A DNA stretch of 64,000 nucleotides from Euryarchaeota archaeon UBA462 (GTDB taxonomy: Archaea; Thermoplasmatota; Poseidoniia; Poseidoniales; Thalassarchaeaceae), in assembly GCA_002506755.1 (NCBI GenBank), contig DAYD01000008.1:1-64000 (forward strand), written 5' to 3'. Position 1 is the stretch's first letter. Every line of letters starts with the position of its first letter. Position numbers and translations under genes: made by a program. Below, piece by piece: positions 53,315-62,738 of this stretch. A model generated the notes under the pieces. It was not told the origin of the DNA. It ran no database searches and was given only the letters and a program-made list of their open reading frames with translations.

Positions 53315-56300
53315 TCAGAATACCATGTCATCGTCGTCTGATCCAGGAAGCAGGCTGCTAAGCTCAGAAAATCTAGCTATAGCTTCAATCCTCCTTCCCC
53401 ATATCACATAGCCTGCCACTCCAATTAAAGAAAAAGTCGCACCCATGATAATCACGGGAACTGAATACTTGACGACGACTTCCCTGCCCACATCCAGAGC
53501 CCCTAGTGGAGAGCTCATCGTGCCAGCGCTCTCTATGTTGTTGTTCTCATTAGTCTCAACAATGTTATTATCTGGATCTACAACTACTACAATTTCATGA
53601 TTCCCAGCTTGCACCATATACAACAAGGTGATTGGATCTTGTTGTTCTGTCTCACTTTGACCAATTGGCATAATAGCTGCAACAATCTGCCTGTAAACGA
53701 TGTTGTTCTCCTTGCATCCGTTCCTCTTGATGTCTGATTCAGACTGGTCTTTGCAGAGGATAATATTCACATCAGACGCATGAGCATTTCCTCTGTTAGT
53801 CACCTCGACAATTACTGAAATCATCTCCCCTATCGATGCTTCTCGCTGATTAACGGTTACCTTCTCCAGAACTAGGTCCGGTGCCCTGAGCCGCATTTCC
53901 AAAACCTGCTCGTTTGTATCGCAATCAGGGGGGAGATTGTCGGGAATACCGTCGGAGTTGTCGTCGAGGGTGCAAGAGTCTGTCCAAATCTTAGTCTCAT
54001 CATGATCACCCCCCTCTTCCGAGGACCCATGCATGGATAGGACCTTTATTCCGATATTTCTATCTGTCAGCGAAGCATCGGGTGCCACTGTGACAATCAC
54101 TACTAGCTGAAGCGTTGTATAAGGTTCCATCAAAGGAAGAGTGACTGTGTTCCCTGCGGTTAAGAAGCAATAGTCTGGTTCATTACCCTGAGCTTGTTGC
54201 TGAGTAATCTGCACCTCTTCCTCGACAGTCAATTCAACACAAGGATTCTCAATCGGGAATTCTGTTCTGAACCCCTCAAGAAGGGCATAATCTACTTCCC
54301 AAGTGCTTAGAGCGCCCATTCCAGGACTAGCGAGCCAAACCTCGTTTACATCATCATAAGTATGGTTGTGAATTGTAGGTTGGTCCGCAACGTTTCCGTA
54401 ATTTGTGACATTTAGTGTGTATCTTACAATCCTACTCGGTGCTGTGGTTTTTATCTTGCTTTCAACTGATGGATCCAAGGATATTCTCATGTCATGAAAT
54501 TCAATGATAGTAGCACGCAGTACAATCTGATCTTGAAGCCGAGTGTCTTCGAAAGGCTCCTCACTTAGTACATTGAATGTGATAGTGTATTCCCCAGCTA
54601 AGGTTTTCTCGGGAACGTTGACGTAGATCGGAACGACCTGGGATTCGTCTCTATCTAATTCCTCAAATAAGATTCTGGGGATGTTCATATCCCAGACGTG
54701 GAAACCCCCTGCATCGTCAACAATGGAAGCGATTGTTATGTCGAATCTATCCGGACCGTTTCCTTTGTTTGAGATCATGGTATCCATTTGATAGGATTGT
54801 CCCGGATATAATTCCAATATGGTCTCTGGAACTTCGGATTCCAATTCATACCTCTGAACCACATTTGTCAAAATGAGTACTGAGTCACGTACCTTTGGAG
54901 CACCATCTAAGTGCGCCCTTACAGTCATCGATTCTCCAATTCCTGCAGTCGCGTTGAAAGGCGCACACATCTCTGCCGTGACTGTGTAACTGTTTTCTAT
55001 TTGGGCCCAATAAATGTCCTGATCTGCTGATGAAGATCCACCAGGCCATTCAGAGAAATCCAGGTCAACTGTCCAATGATCAAATCTCCATGAATTAATG
55101 TCCGCACCTGATGGTCTCTCCTCGGGGGCCCCAGGGGTCGAGAAAACTAGATATCCGGGAGTAAAATATTTGTCCACTTGGATAGGGAATCTGGCACACT
55201 CACCTGGCAAAACGTAGAGCTTTGTATCACCTACTCCAAAGACAATGTTCCCAGTTGTCCTGATAGACACATTGATCCATAACTCAAGAACATCAAATGT
55301 TCCTCTATCTATCGAAAGAACGGGTTCTCCTGTCGACCAACCCTTCAGGTAAATAGCGAAAGTTCCGGGATCTTGAGATTCTGGAACGCTTACCTTTAGA
55401 TTCCGCGTCACCGATTGTCCGGGATCCAAAGATATCGAAAATGGGAACTCTACCCCCCAACCAAAGGGAAGTGCCCACTCATTCTGGCCCTCCAAGGTAG
55501 TGGGATCGTAGAATGCGAATGTGTCGTAGACGTTGCCTGTGTTCTTTATCGAAATTGAGAAGACTGCAGATTTCCCCTGCTCTACGTCGACTTGGAAATG
55601 ACTAGTGTCTAATTCGATCCCATGGACTACATCCATCAAAGTCAGAAGGGTAAGCTTACTCCTGATAGCCGGATCCTTAGATGAGGTTGCGATAATGCTG
55701 ATTTGGGCTAGTTCGTCTTGTTTAGCTTGATAGATGGTTGGAGCTCTCACCCTAAGGTATAGTGGATCTATGCTACCCCCCTCTAAGAATATCTTGGTGG
55801 AGTCGAAGATTGGAGTATTGTTGGTCATGTAGAATAGTGTAGCTGTCCAGTTGTTTGGAACTCCCTCCATTGTGACAGTAAATGTGTCCTTCACTAGTTC
55901 GGCTGGACCGGGAGTTGGGTTCGCAATTGAGATGTTGAAAGTAGTAAGCTCTCCTGGTTGAATAGTATGGTAGAAGGTTTCAGCTTCTGCAGGACATTCG
56001 TAAGGATACCCTTCAATATTGGTATTAGCGCTTATTTTGTTGTCACACGCCAAGGAAAGATCTACCAGACCAGTAAGAACGTGGACATAACAGAGAGTCC
56101 ATTTGCTTGCGCTGGGGGAATCCGGATCACATCGCTTGTCTGACCAAGCCAAATGGGCTCCACTACCAAGATCATTCGCAAAGGCCGGAGGCATTCCCCT
56201 ATCTAGGTTGAAATCCGGGTATAGATGCTCCCCATCAGCGGTATTGCATTCTGGCTGACAAGTCGCAGGCCCCAGTTTATCTGACGACCAGTTTGTAACT

Positions 56301-58567
56301 GCTCTGATCTCCCACTCATCCAGTACTGTAGAAGCAGCGGAGTTCAGGGGAAAGCCTTGTGGATACTTATCGTTGGTATTGTTCAGCCTTGTGTACATCA
56401 AAGTCTCTTGCCACTCGGTGTTGCTGTAGTCAAGCCATGCAATGTGTACATTGTCGAATTGATCTGTTAAAATTGATGGGAACATGGAGCTTGGAGCATA
56501 CGGATAATCATCTGAAGCCCCCTCGCATTGTTCTGCTGTGGAAACAGAGCTAGAAGCTATTTGCTTTATTCCATATGCAGGAAGTCCATCAGGGACCCCA
56601 TCCCACTCAGCTGCACCCCTCAGCCGTAGTCTAGTGTAGTATATCTCATACGCACCCTCGATATCTATGCCTCCTGTGGCACCACTGCAACCAGGGTATA
56701 GTCTACCATCCTGCCATGCCAGGTGAGTATTTCCTGATGTATCAATAGCAATAGATGGGTGTAGACTGTATGCGGGATTATTGGTAATTTGGGTATCGTT
56801 GACTACCACGAGATGCCCATATCCTTGATCGTCTTCTGAAGGGCCCAAGTCTTCTGTATAGTAGCCGCCCTGGGTATTGGTCTCGGTTCCAGAGTCCCCC
56901 CTAGTCCAACCCGGCCAAGGGTTTTCTAGTAGAGAGTGAGGGTCCAGAACGGTCATATAAATCTCTCTTGAGTTGTTGGTGGCTAGATAAATCATAGCCT
57001 CAACCATGATCTCTAGCTCGCTTCCTGAACCAGCAGTCGTGGGAAATTGGTACATCTGTCCCTGCGCATTTGTTGTTCGAGTAGTTACTCCATTGCATGT
57101 CCTAGTGTTCAAACCTGATCCGACTGGACATTGTGCCAAGTCTAACATGTAGCTACCTACTGCGGTATCAGATCCTGCCCAAAGAGGGTATGGTTTTGTC
57201 TGAGCTAGTACACAGGCATCGTGAGCTTGATTGATGCTTTGAGTATCATCATTATCCATTGGAGTCCCTCCATAGGGACCTTCGTCAGAGATTGGAATGA
57301 CTACCCGTGTTGCATTGTCGTTCCATCGATGGTCATCGGCCGTAGGAGGATTAGCTGCCAATCCCTGCCTGCCTTGAGCATCCCTGTAAGAAAGACATGC
57401 CCAGGTTGATGCTGGTCCCCAGAACTCACTGTAGTATCCGCCATCGGCAGGAAGATTCGTAGCCTGATTGTTGTAAACTACTTCAGTAAGCTCCCTTATC
57501 CCTCCGGAAGAGTCACCCCCTCCAAGAGGGGTGCTTCTAGGCCCTTGGCTGCCTGATCCTCCTGTCTGGTATGCAGCAGCACAGTTCCCACTGGTGGCCG
57601 CAGCTGGCCAATTCCCGCTAAGAGCGTAGAGTGTCTCATAAACCGTCATATTTGCCTGTACGAGCAGTGGCTTTAGTCCTTCGAAATATCCGCCACTAGC
57701 AAAATTGCCTCCGTAAAATACGGCGCACATGTCGGCCCATTCAGCATTCATAGAGCCAGAAGTATCAATCGGAACGACCATCTCTACCTGACCTCCTCTT
57801 GTATCGTCCCATACTATTTGGACGAAGTCATTCACGTCTACTGCTATGTCAGGGTGCCCTTTTTGCCCAAGAATTGGAGTAAGCAGTGTGTTATCAATCT
57901 CAACGATTACCATTCTTGCGGTATGATCTATTGAGAGCATTTTGTAAAAAATCTGAGATTGTTGATAATATAGTTCGAGAGGTTCGAAAGAGTCCTCCCA
58001 AACTATGTGTGGGTTGTTGTCTGAGTCTACATCGATTGCAGGCCAATCCCTATTCTGCGGATTGTTCGCTACTTCATAATCATCTGGCACAATAGATAGA
58101 ACGGAATCTAGAGAAGAGTCTCCGCTCTGGTCGTCTAGAGATGGGTCAAGGAGGGTATAGTATATTTTGTACTGACCTGATTTATCCGTCCAAACCACGT
58201 GGACCATGTCATCACTGTCTACTCTAATATCGGGGTGCCACGCCCTATGCGCTCCTGGGTCTGAAATCTGTGTCTCAGCGATTAGAGTCTCGCCCCTTGG
58301 ATCTAACATTTTGTAATAGAGATGATTTGTGTTTCTACTCCAGACTATGTGAACGTTACCTGAGGAGTCAGCATCCATTGCAATCATTCTGTCATTGAAT
58401 GTAGCACTCTGAACAACCTCTATTGGATCTGTAAGCACAACATCGCTTGCACTAGCTGGAGAAGTAAAAGAACCAAGAATACTCACTATCATCAAAAGAA
58501 CGATCGTCAAACCACTTCTCTTGTGGCCTATCCCATCTTGGGGGGCGTAGCCAGTGGGCTGCATCAT
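53315..58567 (-). CDS. Giant surface protein (1750 aa): propeller-like repeats, VWA-type MIDAS motif, CARDB-like domains, C-terminal membrane anchor
   Basis: Exported by a signal at residues about 17-40 ending in A-S-A. From 60 to about 800, repeated H-I/V-V/A-W-x-D strands (for example VHIVWSRN, VHVVWTDK, PHIVWEDS, THLAWQDG, VHIAWLDY) point to beta-propeller blades like those of sialidase or lectin families. Between the fourth and fifth blade, D-T-S-G-S at 268-272 starts a von Willebrand A-like insert of roughly 300 residues. Later sections are Ig-like/NEW3- and CARDB-like (L-E-K-V-T-V-N-Q-R-E-A, then V-T-N-R-G-N-A-H-A near 1600). A transmembrane helix lies at about 1703-1724, followed by a 25-residue tail ending in DDDDMVF. 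Two adjacent ATGs (58567, 58564) can start it. Confidence 0.9.
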   Translation of the reverse strand: MMQPTGYAPQDGIGHKRSGLTIVLLMIVSILGSFTSPASASDVVLTDPIEVVQSATFNDRMIAMDADSSGNVHIVWSRNTNHLYYKMLDPRGETLIAETQISDPGAHRAWHPDIRVDSDDMVHVVWTDKSGQYKIYYTLLDPSLDDQSGDSSLDSVLSIVPDDYEVANNPQNRDWPAIDVDSDNNPHIVWEDSFEPLELYYQQSQIFYKMLSIDHTARMVIVEIDNTLLTPILGQKGHPDIAVDVNDFVQIVWDDTRGGQVEMVVPIDTSGSMNAEWADMCAVFYGGNFASGGYFEGLKPLLVQANMTVYETLYALSGNWPAAATSGNCAAAYQTGGSGSQGPRSTPLGGGDSSGGIRELTEVVYNNQATNLPADGGYYSEFWGPASTWACLSYRDAQGRQGLAANPPTADDHRWNDNATRVVIPISDEGPYGGTPMDNDDTQSINQAHDACVLAQTKPYPLWAGSDTAVGSYMLDLAQCPVGSGLNTRTCNGVTTRTTNAQGQMYQFPTTAGSGSELEIMVEAMIYLATNNSREIYMTVLDPHSLLENPWPGWTRGDSGTETNTQGGYYTEDLGPSEDDQGYGHLVVVNDTQITNNPAYSLHPSIAIDTSGNTHLAWQDGRLYPGCSGATGGIDIEGAYEIYYTRLRLRGAAEWDGVPDGLPAYGIKQIASSSVSTAEQCEGASDDYPYAPSSMFPSILTDQFDNVHIAWLDYSNTEWQETLMYTRLNNTNDKYPQGFPLNSAASTVLDEWEIRAVTNWSSDKLGPATCQPECNTADGEHLYPDFNLDRGMPPAFANDLGSGAHLAWSDKRCDPDSPSASKWTLCYVHVLTGLVDLSLACDNKISANTNIEGYPYECPAEAETFYHTIQPGELTTFNISIANPTPGPAELVKDTFTVTMEGVPNNWTATLFYMTNNTPIFDSTKIFLEGGSIDPLYLRVRAPTIYQAKQDELAQISIIATSSKDPAIRSKLTLLTLMDVVHGIELDTSHFQVDVEQGKSAVFSISIKNTGNVYDTFAFYDPTTLEGQNEWALPFGWGVEFPFSISLDPGQSVTRNLKVSVPESQDPGTFAIYLKGWSTGEPVLSIDRGTFDVLELWINVSIRTTGNIVFGVGDTKLYVLPGECARFPIQVDKYFTPGYLVFSTPGAPEERPSGADINSWRFDHWTVDLDFSEWPGGSSSADQDIYWAQIENSYTVTAEMCAPFNATAGIGESMTVRAHLDGAPKVRDSVLILTNVVQRYELESEVPETILELYPGQSYQMDTMISNKGNGPDRFDITIASIVDDAGGFHVWDMNIPRILFEELDRDESQVVPIYVNVPEKTLAGEYTITFNVLSEEPFEDTRLQDQIVLRATIIEFHDMRISLDPSVESKIKTTAPSRIVRYTLNVTNYGNVADQPTIHNHTYDDVNEVWLASPGMGALSTWEVDYALLEGFRTEFPIENPCVELTVEEEVQITQQQAQGNEPDYCFLTAGNTVTLPLMEPYTTLQLVVIVTVAPDASLTDRNIGIKVLSMHGSSEEGGDHDETKIWTDSCTLDDNSDGIPDNLPPDCDTNEQVLEMRLRAPDLVLEKVTVNQREASIGEMISVIVEVTNRGNAHASDVNIILCKDQSESDIKRNGCKENNIVYRQIVAAIMPIGQSETEQQDPITLLYMVQAGNHEIVVVVDPDNNIVETNENNNIESAGTMSSPLGALDVGREVVVKYSVPVIIMGATFSLIGVAGYVIWGRRIEAIARFSELSSLLPGSDDDDMVF

Positions 58568-58645
58568 GCGATGTCGACGATATCGAATACTTAACGTGAA
58601 CGCCTTGAAGTCCTAATTCAGTTTAGTTGGCGGTTTCTTCCTGCT

Positions 58646-59269
58646 TTACACCCATTCCAATGGATCAAAATCCTTTCCAAACCCACCCGTCTCATCAGTA
58701 TCTATGTCAGAAATCCTAGTTTGAGATTGACGAGGTTGACGATTCCTTTTTCCCTCCCAGTCGTCAACGGGTCCTGGTTTCCCCTTGCCAGTTCCGAATC
58801 CGTATTTTATCTGATGGATGAGGGATAGTTTAGTCAACCAAACCTTTCTCATACTCTGCATAAATTCATTCTGAGTGAGTCCGTCTAGCCATACAGGTCT
58901 TGAAAGATTGAATGCCTGCAAAGGTCCAGCCACATCGTTGTTGGTGCGACCTACGTGGAGAACCCAGTCCAAATCAGAGGAGGTCATTCTTATCCTAGTT
59001 TCATGAAGCCATTTTTCCCATTCATGAGAGTCTTCTAGTCCCATCTCCTTCATCGAGTCCTGTTGACCCTCGTCTACTCTTGTTATCGAGTATACAAGTA
59101 CTAGATTCCTCTTTTTTGGAATCACCACATTAAACAGGTGACCCTGTTTTGTAGGGGGGTACCTGACATGCAGGTGGATATGAGCTTGAGGATCTTGAAC
59201 TTCCCTAGCCTCCAATCTTTCACTGTTAAGCCAGGACCGGATTGACTCTGTCGCCTCCCTGTGGTTCAT
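58646..59269 (-). CDS. DUF2299-like protein
   Basis: 207 residues, soluble. The first ~150 residues (I-R-S-W-L-N near 10, D-P-Q-A-H-I-H-L-H-V near 26, V-V-I-P-K near 48, then a helical stretch) resemble the archaeal DUF2299 family, whose role is unknown; related folds bind secretion or signalling partners. The last ~50 residues are basic then acidic and probably disordered. It lies 24 bases after the acyltransferase and 78 bases before the 1750-residue gene, all on the same strand. Confidence 0.68.
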   Translation of the reverse strand: MNHREATESIRSWLNSERLEAREVQDPQAHIHLHVRYPPTKQGHLFNVVIPKKRNLVLVYSITRVDEGQQDSMKEMGLEDSHEWEKWLHETRIRMTSSDLDWVLHVGRTNNDVAGPLQAFNLSRPVWLDGLTQNEFMQSMRKVWLTKLSLIHQIKYGFGTGKGKPGPVDDWEGKRNRQPRQSQTRISDIDTDETGGFGKDFDPLEWV

Positions 59270-59293
59270 GGGTGTTGCAGTCAGTCGTCCTAT

Positions 59294-60760
59294 TTAGAGC
59301 AAGTTGAGATTAGAACGTGTTTGCTCAATGAGTTTCTCAAGTATTTTACCTTGCTTGGATTTAGCCAAATTGGTTCTCTTCACTGAGTCATAATAGTCCG
59401 AAACAAGGTCGTATCCAAATAAAAATATAATATTTGAAAAATGGAATACAAACATTATGATCAGACAAATGGCAGGTGTGAGTAATGAGAGCGGGGCGAT
59501 CGCGAGAGAAGCGATTAGAGCTATTGGAGGCCAAAAAATAACCGGTGAGAACATTGCCGCTAACATGTGGTAAGTAGTTCTGGCGTCAATTCCTTCATCC
59601 GTTCTATCTCCGAAATACCATGCGAAGAATGCTTGTAGACCGGTGGATGGGATCGAGATCGGTGAAACTAAGGTCATGAGAAACGCTCCAATAAGCCCCT
59701 TACCAAATTCTTTACCGATGCGAACCTTGCCATCATTAATCGAACGCCCGTCTAAATTGTATGATTGTAGAATTTCAGCGGCCTCCGCTGCTGATTGAGT
59801 TATTGCTTCGTAATCCTGCCTACCTGCTATCGCCTCCCGAACTTCTCTTGCAGCTAGGACCTCATCTTTGAAGGACTGCAGGTGTCTTCCTGACTCTTGC
59901 GCTCTCAAGTGGGCTATCAGGTGCCATGCCCTGTAAATTTCCCAACTTGGAGCATTTGGAGTCACATTGGAGACCTCCTCAAAGAGCTTGTCTCGCAGGA
60001 GATTAACCTGTTCTGCTGGTGGTTCTACCCATGAACCAGCTGAGATTATGTTTCCTATTTCTTTTTCATTTGGTGGTCTGACGGGAATAGGATCTGATAA
60101 TTCAACAAAAATGTCGGTCCTAAACAAGTAGTGACACCTGTAATGTAGGCCAACTGGCTGGAGTGCTGGGAGGGGATTTCCTCTATTTCTTGCCAATGCT
60201 GCCGCATTAACTGCGAATCGCATTGGACCTGTCTTGAAGCGATGGGGCCTTGAGTCTTGATGGGACTTGCCCTCGGGCATAACAAGTGCGTTATATCCTG
60301 AGGCCAAGCAATTTGTCATAGTTAGAAGTGTTCTATCATTGATTTCTTTGGCATAGTCCTCATTTGCGACACCACTAGCTATCTCCGGCCTTCTAATCAC
60401 GGGTTGTGAACCCATTCTTCTAGCGAACCAGCCCACGAGAGGCATGGTCATGATGTCATGTCTGCCCATAGAGATAATCCTGCTATCTTGGGCTAGGGTG
60501 AGTAACATAGGGTCTACCAATCCATTTACATGCATTGAAGAGAGTATTCTACCACCTTCATATTCGGAGTTTTTTTCTATCTGTTTTCTCCTGAAAATAT
60601 ACCTCATAGCTACTCCCAACATTAGGAGGATTGCTTTCCAAAAAATAGCATTCCCAGGGTGTTTTCCTGAATGATCCCATGGAAGGTTATCCAACCTTTT
60701 TTTCCTCAATTTCGTGGCACCTGTGGATAGTCTTGGGTCAATGTCAGGAGCTCGTTGCAT
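59294..60760 (-). CDS. GPAT/PlsC-type glycerolipid acyltransferase, membrane protein
   Basis: Predicted to transfer an acyl chain to glycerol-3-phosphate or its mono-acyl form. The catalytic motif reads M-H-V-N-G-L-V-D-P (the H-x5-D form seen in yeast Gpt2-like enzymes), followed by G-S-Q-P-V-I-R-R (motif II) and M-P-E-G-K-S-H-Q-D-S (motif III, usually F-P-E-G). The soluble catalytic part covers about residues 60-250. A helical region follows, then three or four membrane segments between about 355 and 475. ATG 60760 is used; GTG 60769 is an alternative. Bacterial/eukaryotic-type ester lipid enzyme in an archaeon. Confidence 0.87.
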   Translation of the reverse strand: MQRAPDIDPRLSTGATKLRKKRLDNLPWDHSGKHPGNAIFWKAILLMLGVAMRYIFRRKQIEKNSEYEGGRILSSMHVNGLVDPMLLTLAQDSRIISMGRHDIMTMPLVGWFARRMGSQPVIRRPEIASGVANEDYAKEINDRTLLTMTNCLASGYNALVMPEGKSHQDSRPHRFKTGPMRFAVNAAALARNRGNPLPALQPVGLHYRCHYLFRTDIFVELSDPIPVRPPNEKEIGNIISAGSWVEPPAEQVNLLRDKLFEEVSNVTPNAPSWEIYRAWHLIAHLRAQESGRHLQSFKDEVLAAREVREAIAGRQDYEAITQSAAEAAEILQSYNLDGRSINDGKVRIGKEFGKGLIGAFLMTLVSPISIPSTGLQAFFAWYFGDRTDEGIDARTTYHMLAAMFSPVIFWPPIALIASLAIAPLSLLTPAICLIIMFVFHFSNIIFLFGYDLVSDYYDSVKRTNLAKSKQGKILEKLIEQTRSNLNLL

Positions 60761-60811
60761 ATCCGGCACAGTCGGGCGAGCGGGTCTGAGGTCTTGATTA
60801 TTGATAATCCA

Positions 60812-61234
60812 TCATTGCATAAGGCGAGTAATTGATTTAGCTAAGGAAACAGCATCTTCGTTATTCAATGGTTTTGTTTTGAACGGCCAGGAAAGTCCAC
60901 TACCATCTTCGAACTTTGGAATTATGTGAAAGTGAACATGGAAGACACTTTGGTAAGCATTCGGTCCGTTATTCTGTAGAACGTTAAATTCCTCTGCTCC
61001 AGTTGCTTCAAGTATGGCCTTGGAAATCTTTGGAAGAACCCTTCCCAGTGCCTCTGCCGACTCCTCTGATAATTTATCAAGAGTCCGGGCAGGCTCCTTT
61101 GGGACCACTAAAGTGTGGCCGTAACTGAAGGGGTTTATGTCAAGGAAAGCAATCACCTCTCCATCCTCGTATATTTTGTGGCTTGGTATGCTACCCTCGA
61201 TGATCATGGTGAAGATGCTCGGATCATCATCCAT
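60812..61234 (-). CDS. HIT-family nucleotide hydrolase/transferase
   Basis: Histidine-triad protein with the motif H-V-H-F-H-I-I-P near residue 102, preceded by N-N-G-P-N-A-Y-Q-S-V-F. The N-terminal F-L-D-I-N-P-F-S-Y-G-H-T-L-V-V-P-K is also typical of the Hint branch. Likely cleaves AMP from phosphoramidate or adenylated substrates. ATG 61234 is preceded by GGAGG with an 8-base spacer and lies 4 bases after the stop of the flavoprotein gene; the open frame extends slightly further to a TTG at 61252. Confidence 0.93.
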   Translation of the reverse strand: MDDDPSIFTMIIEGSIPSHKIYEDGEVIAFLDINPFSYGHTLVVPKEPARTLDKLSEESAEALGRVLPKISKAILEATGAEEFNVLQNNGPNAYQSVFHVHFHIIPKFEDGSGLSWPFKTKPLNNEDAVSLAKSITRLMQ

Positions 61235-61238
61235 TCGT

Positions 61239-62738
61239 TTAGCCTCCGCCAAGAATCGATTCTGCCAGTGCTGCCATACCCTGTAGGCGAATGGCTTCGA
61301 CCACCTCAGTGTTCATCACTTGGGATTCGTCACTTAGGCTAAGCCCTGATTTCCTTATGTCTCTTATCTTATCTAGGGATGTATTCTGTGCTTCGCTACA
61401 GATTGCCGAAGTCAGCTCTGAGGAAAATTGTACTATCGGGATACCTGTAGGGTCGTGTAGTGACGAGATTTTGCTTGATGATTCGTCTACCGCTGCTTCA
61501 AACATTTCTTCTCCACCAAATTTCGCTTCAGAAGCCCACTCGGATGCATGCGAGCCTGCTAACTTACCAGTTACCAATTCCTCAAGGAGAAGGTTGCCCG
61601 GGAGAGGTGCCTCTCCGTGCATCCCTGAATTTGCGCTCCTTCCTACGGCGTATAGTCCGGTAAACCATAGTCTAGCAGGAAGTCCCTCATCAGTGAAACC
61701 ATCGAAAATAACTCTGCCTGATTCGTCGGATGGAACTCCTCCGATTGTGAAAGCCACGTTAGGAGAAATTGGAATTACATCTCTTGAAATGTCTATTCCG
61801 AGTCTATCCTTTACCCTAGATGATGTTTGAGAGAACCAGACCATTGAATCGGTGTCAATCCCCCTGAGATCTAAAATGCATTTCTCCCCCTCAAGCACCT
61901 CCTCTGGCCCTACATCTTCGCCATTTTCTCTTCTAATTCTACCTCCGACCCCAAGAACATCCATCGGTATATCTATTCCAAAATCCTTCACAGAAAGTGG
62001 GTGTTTTGGAGTTAGTTCCATGCCCCTTAGTTTGACTCCCGCCATCATTGCTAACACCGAGCCAGTTCCTGCTCCATTGCTCGGTGAAGACCATATTCCT
62101 TGGTGACCATCCGTGGCTAGAATCACCGCCTTTGCTTGGATGGGTGAGACCTCGCCGCTGACAATATCCAAGATTATAACGCCTCTGACTTGATTGTTAT
62201 CTGTGACGAGGGTAAGAGGAAGAGAGTCAGTTTTCCTCCTTATGCCCCTCTTGATTACCTGCTCTTCAAGGACCCTAGTTGTCTCTCTTATCGTTGAGTC
62301 CCCGCATCCCGTAAGCCTAGCTGATTTGTGACCAGGGACAATGGCGGCAAAGGGAAGCCCTCCTTCTCTCCTCCTTAGGACTAGGCCCCACCTCTCTAAC
62401 TCAGCCAGGGTATTTACCCCCTCTTTGCAAACACTAGATACCACTGACTGATCTGATGCGTCACCCCCGGAAATTATAGTGTCCTCTGCATGAGATTTTG
62501 AGTCCATCTCGTCGATGGAAACGGCCAATCCAGCAACTGGATTAGCACCGGAGGCGGAGCCCACTCCGAGCTCATCAATCATAAGCGGATTCACGCCTCC
62601 TTCTGCGCAAGCTATTGCTGCACGAAGTGCTGAGGGGCCCGATCCAATCACAACGACATCCCAGGACTCCATGCTAACGAGTTGTCCAACGGTCACAATC
62701 TCATGAACGTGACGCCTAGTATGGTTCTGAGCATTCAT
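61239..62738 (-). CDS. FAD-dependent oxidoreductase, SdhA/FrdA/NadB superfamily
   Basis: FAD-binding flavoprotein: V-V-V-I-G-S-G-P-S-A-L-R-A-A (Rossmann, near 27-40), I-L-A-T-D-G-H-Q-G (second FAD motif) and G-L-Y-A-V-G-R-S-A-N-S-G-M-H-G-E-A-P-L-P-G-N-L-L-L-E-E near 380, as in fumarate reductase and L-aspartate oxidase. The segment that carries the covalent FAD histidine in SdhA (S-H-T) reads G-S-A-S-G-A-N here, so FAD is probably not covalently held. No iron-sulfur or membrane subunits are next to it. ATG 62738 overlaps the upstream stop as TGATG; ATG 62672 is closer to the Rossmann motif and also plausible. Confidence 0.85.
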   Translation of the reverse strand: MNAQNHTRRHVHEIVTVGQLVSMESWDVVVIGSGPSALRAAIACAEGGVNPLMIDELGVGSASGANPVAGLAVSIDEMDSKSHAEDTIISGGDASDQSVVSSVCKEGVNTLAELERWGLVLRRREGGLPFAAIVPGHKSARLTGCGDSTIRETTRVLEEQVIKRGIRRKTDSLPLTLVTDNNQVRGVIILDIVSGEVSPIQAKAVILATDGHQGIWSSPSNGAGTGSVLAMMAGVKLRGMELTPKHPLSVKDFGIDIPMDVLGVGGRIRRENGEDVGPEEVLEGEKCILDLRGIDTDSMVWFSQTSSRVKDRLGIDISRDVIPISPNVAFTIGGVPSDESGRVIFDGFTDEGLPARLWFTGLYAVGRSANSGMHGEAPLPGNLLLEELVTGKLAGSHASEWASEAKFGGEEMFEAAVDESSSKISSLHDPTGIPIVQFSSELTSAICSEAQNTSLDKIRDIRKSGLSLSDESQVMNTEVVEAIRLQGMAALAESILGGG

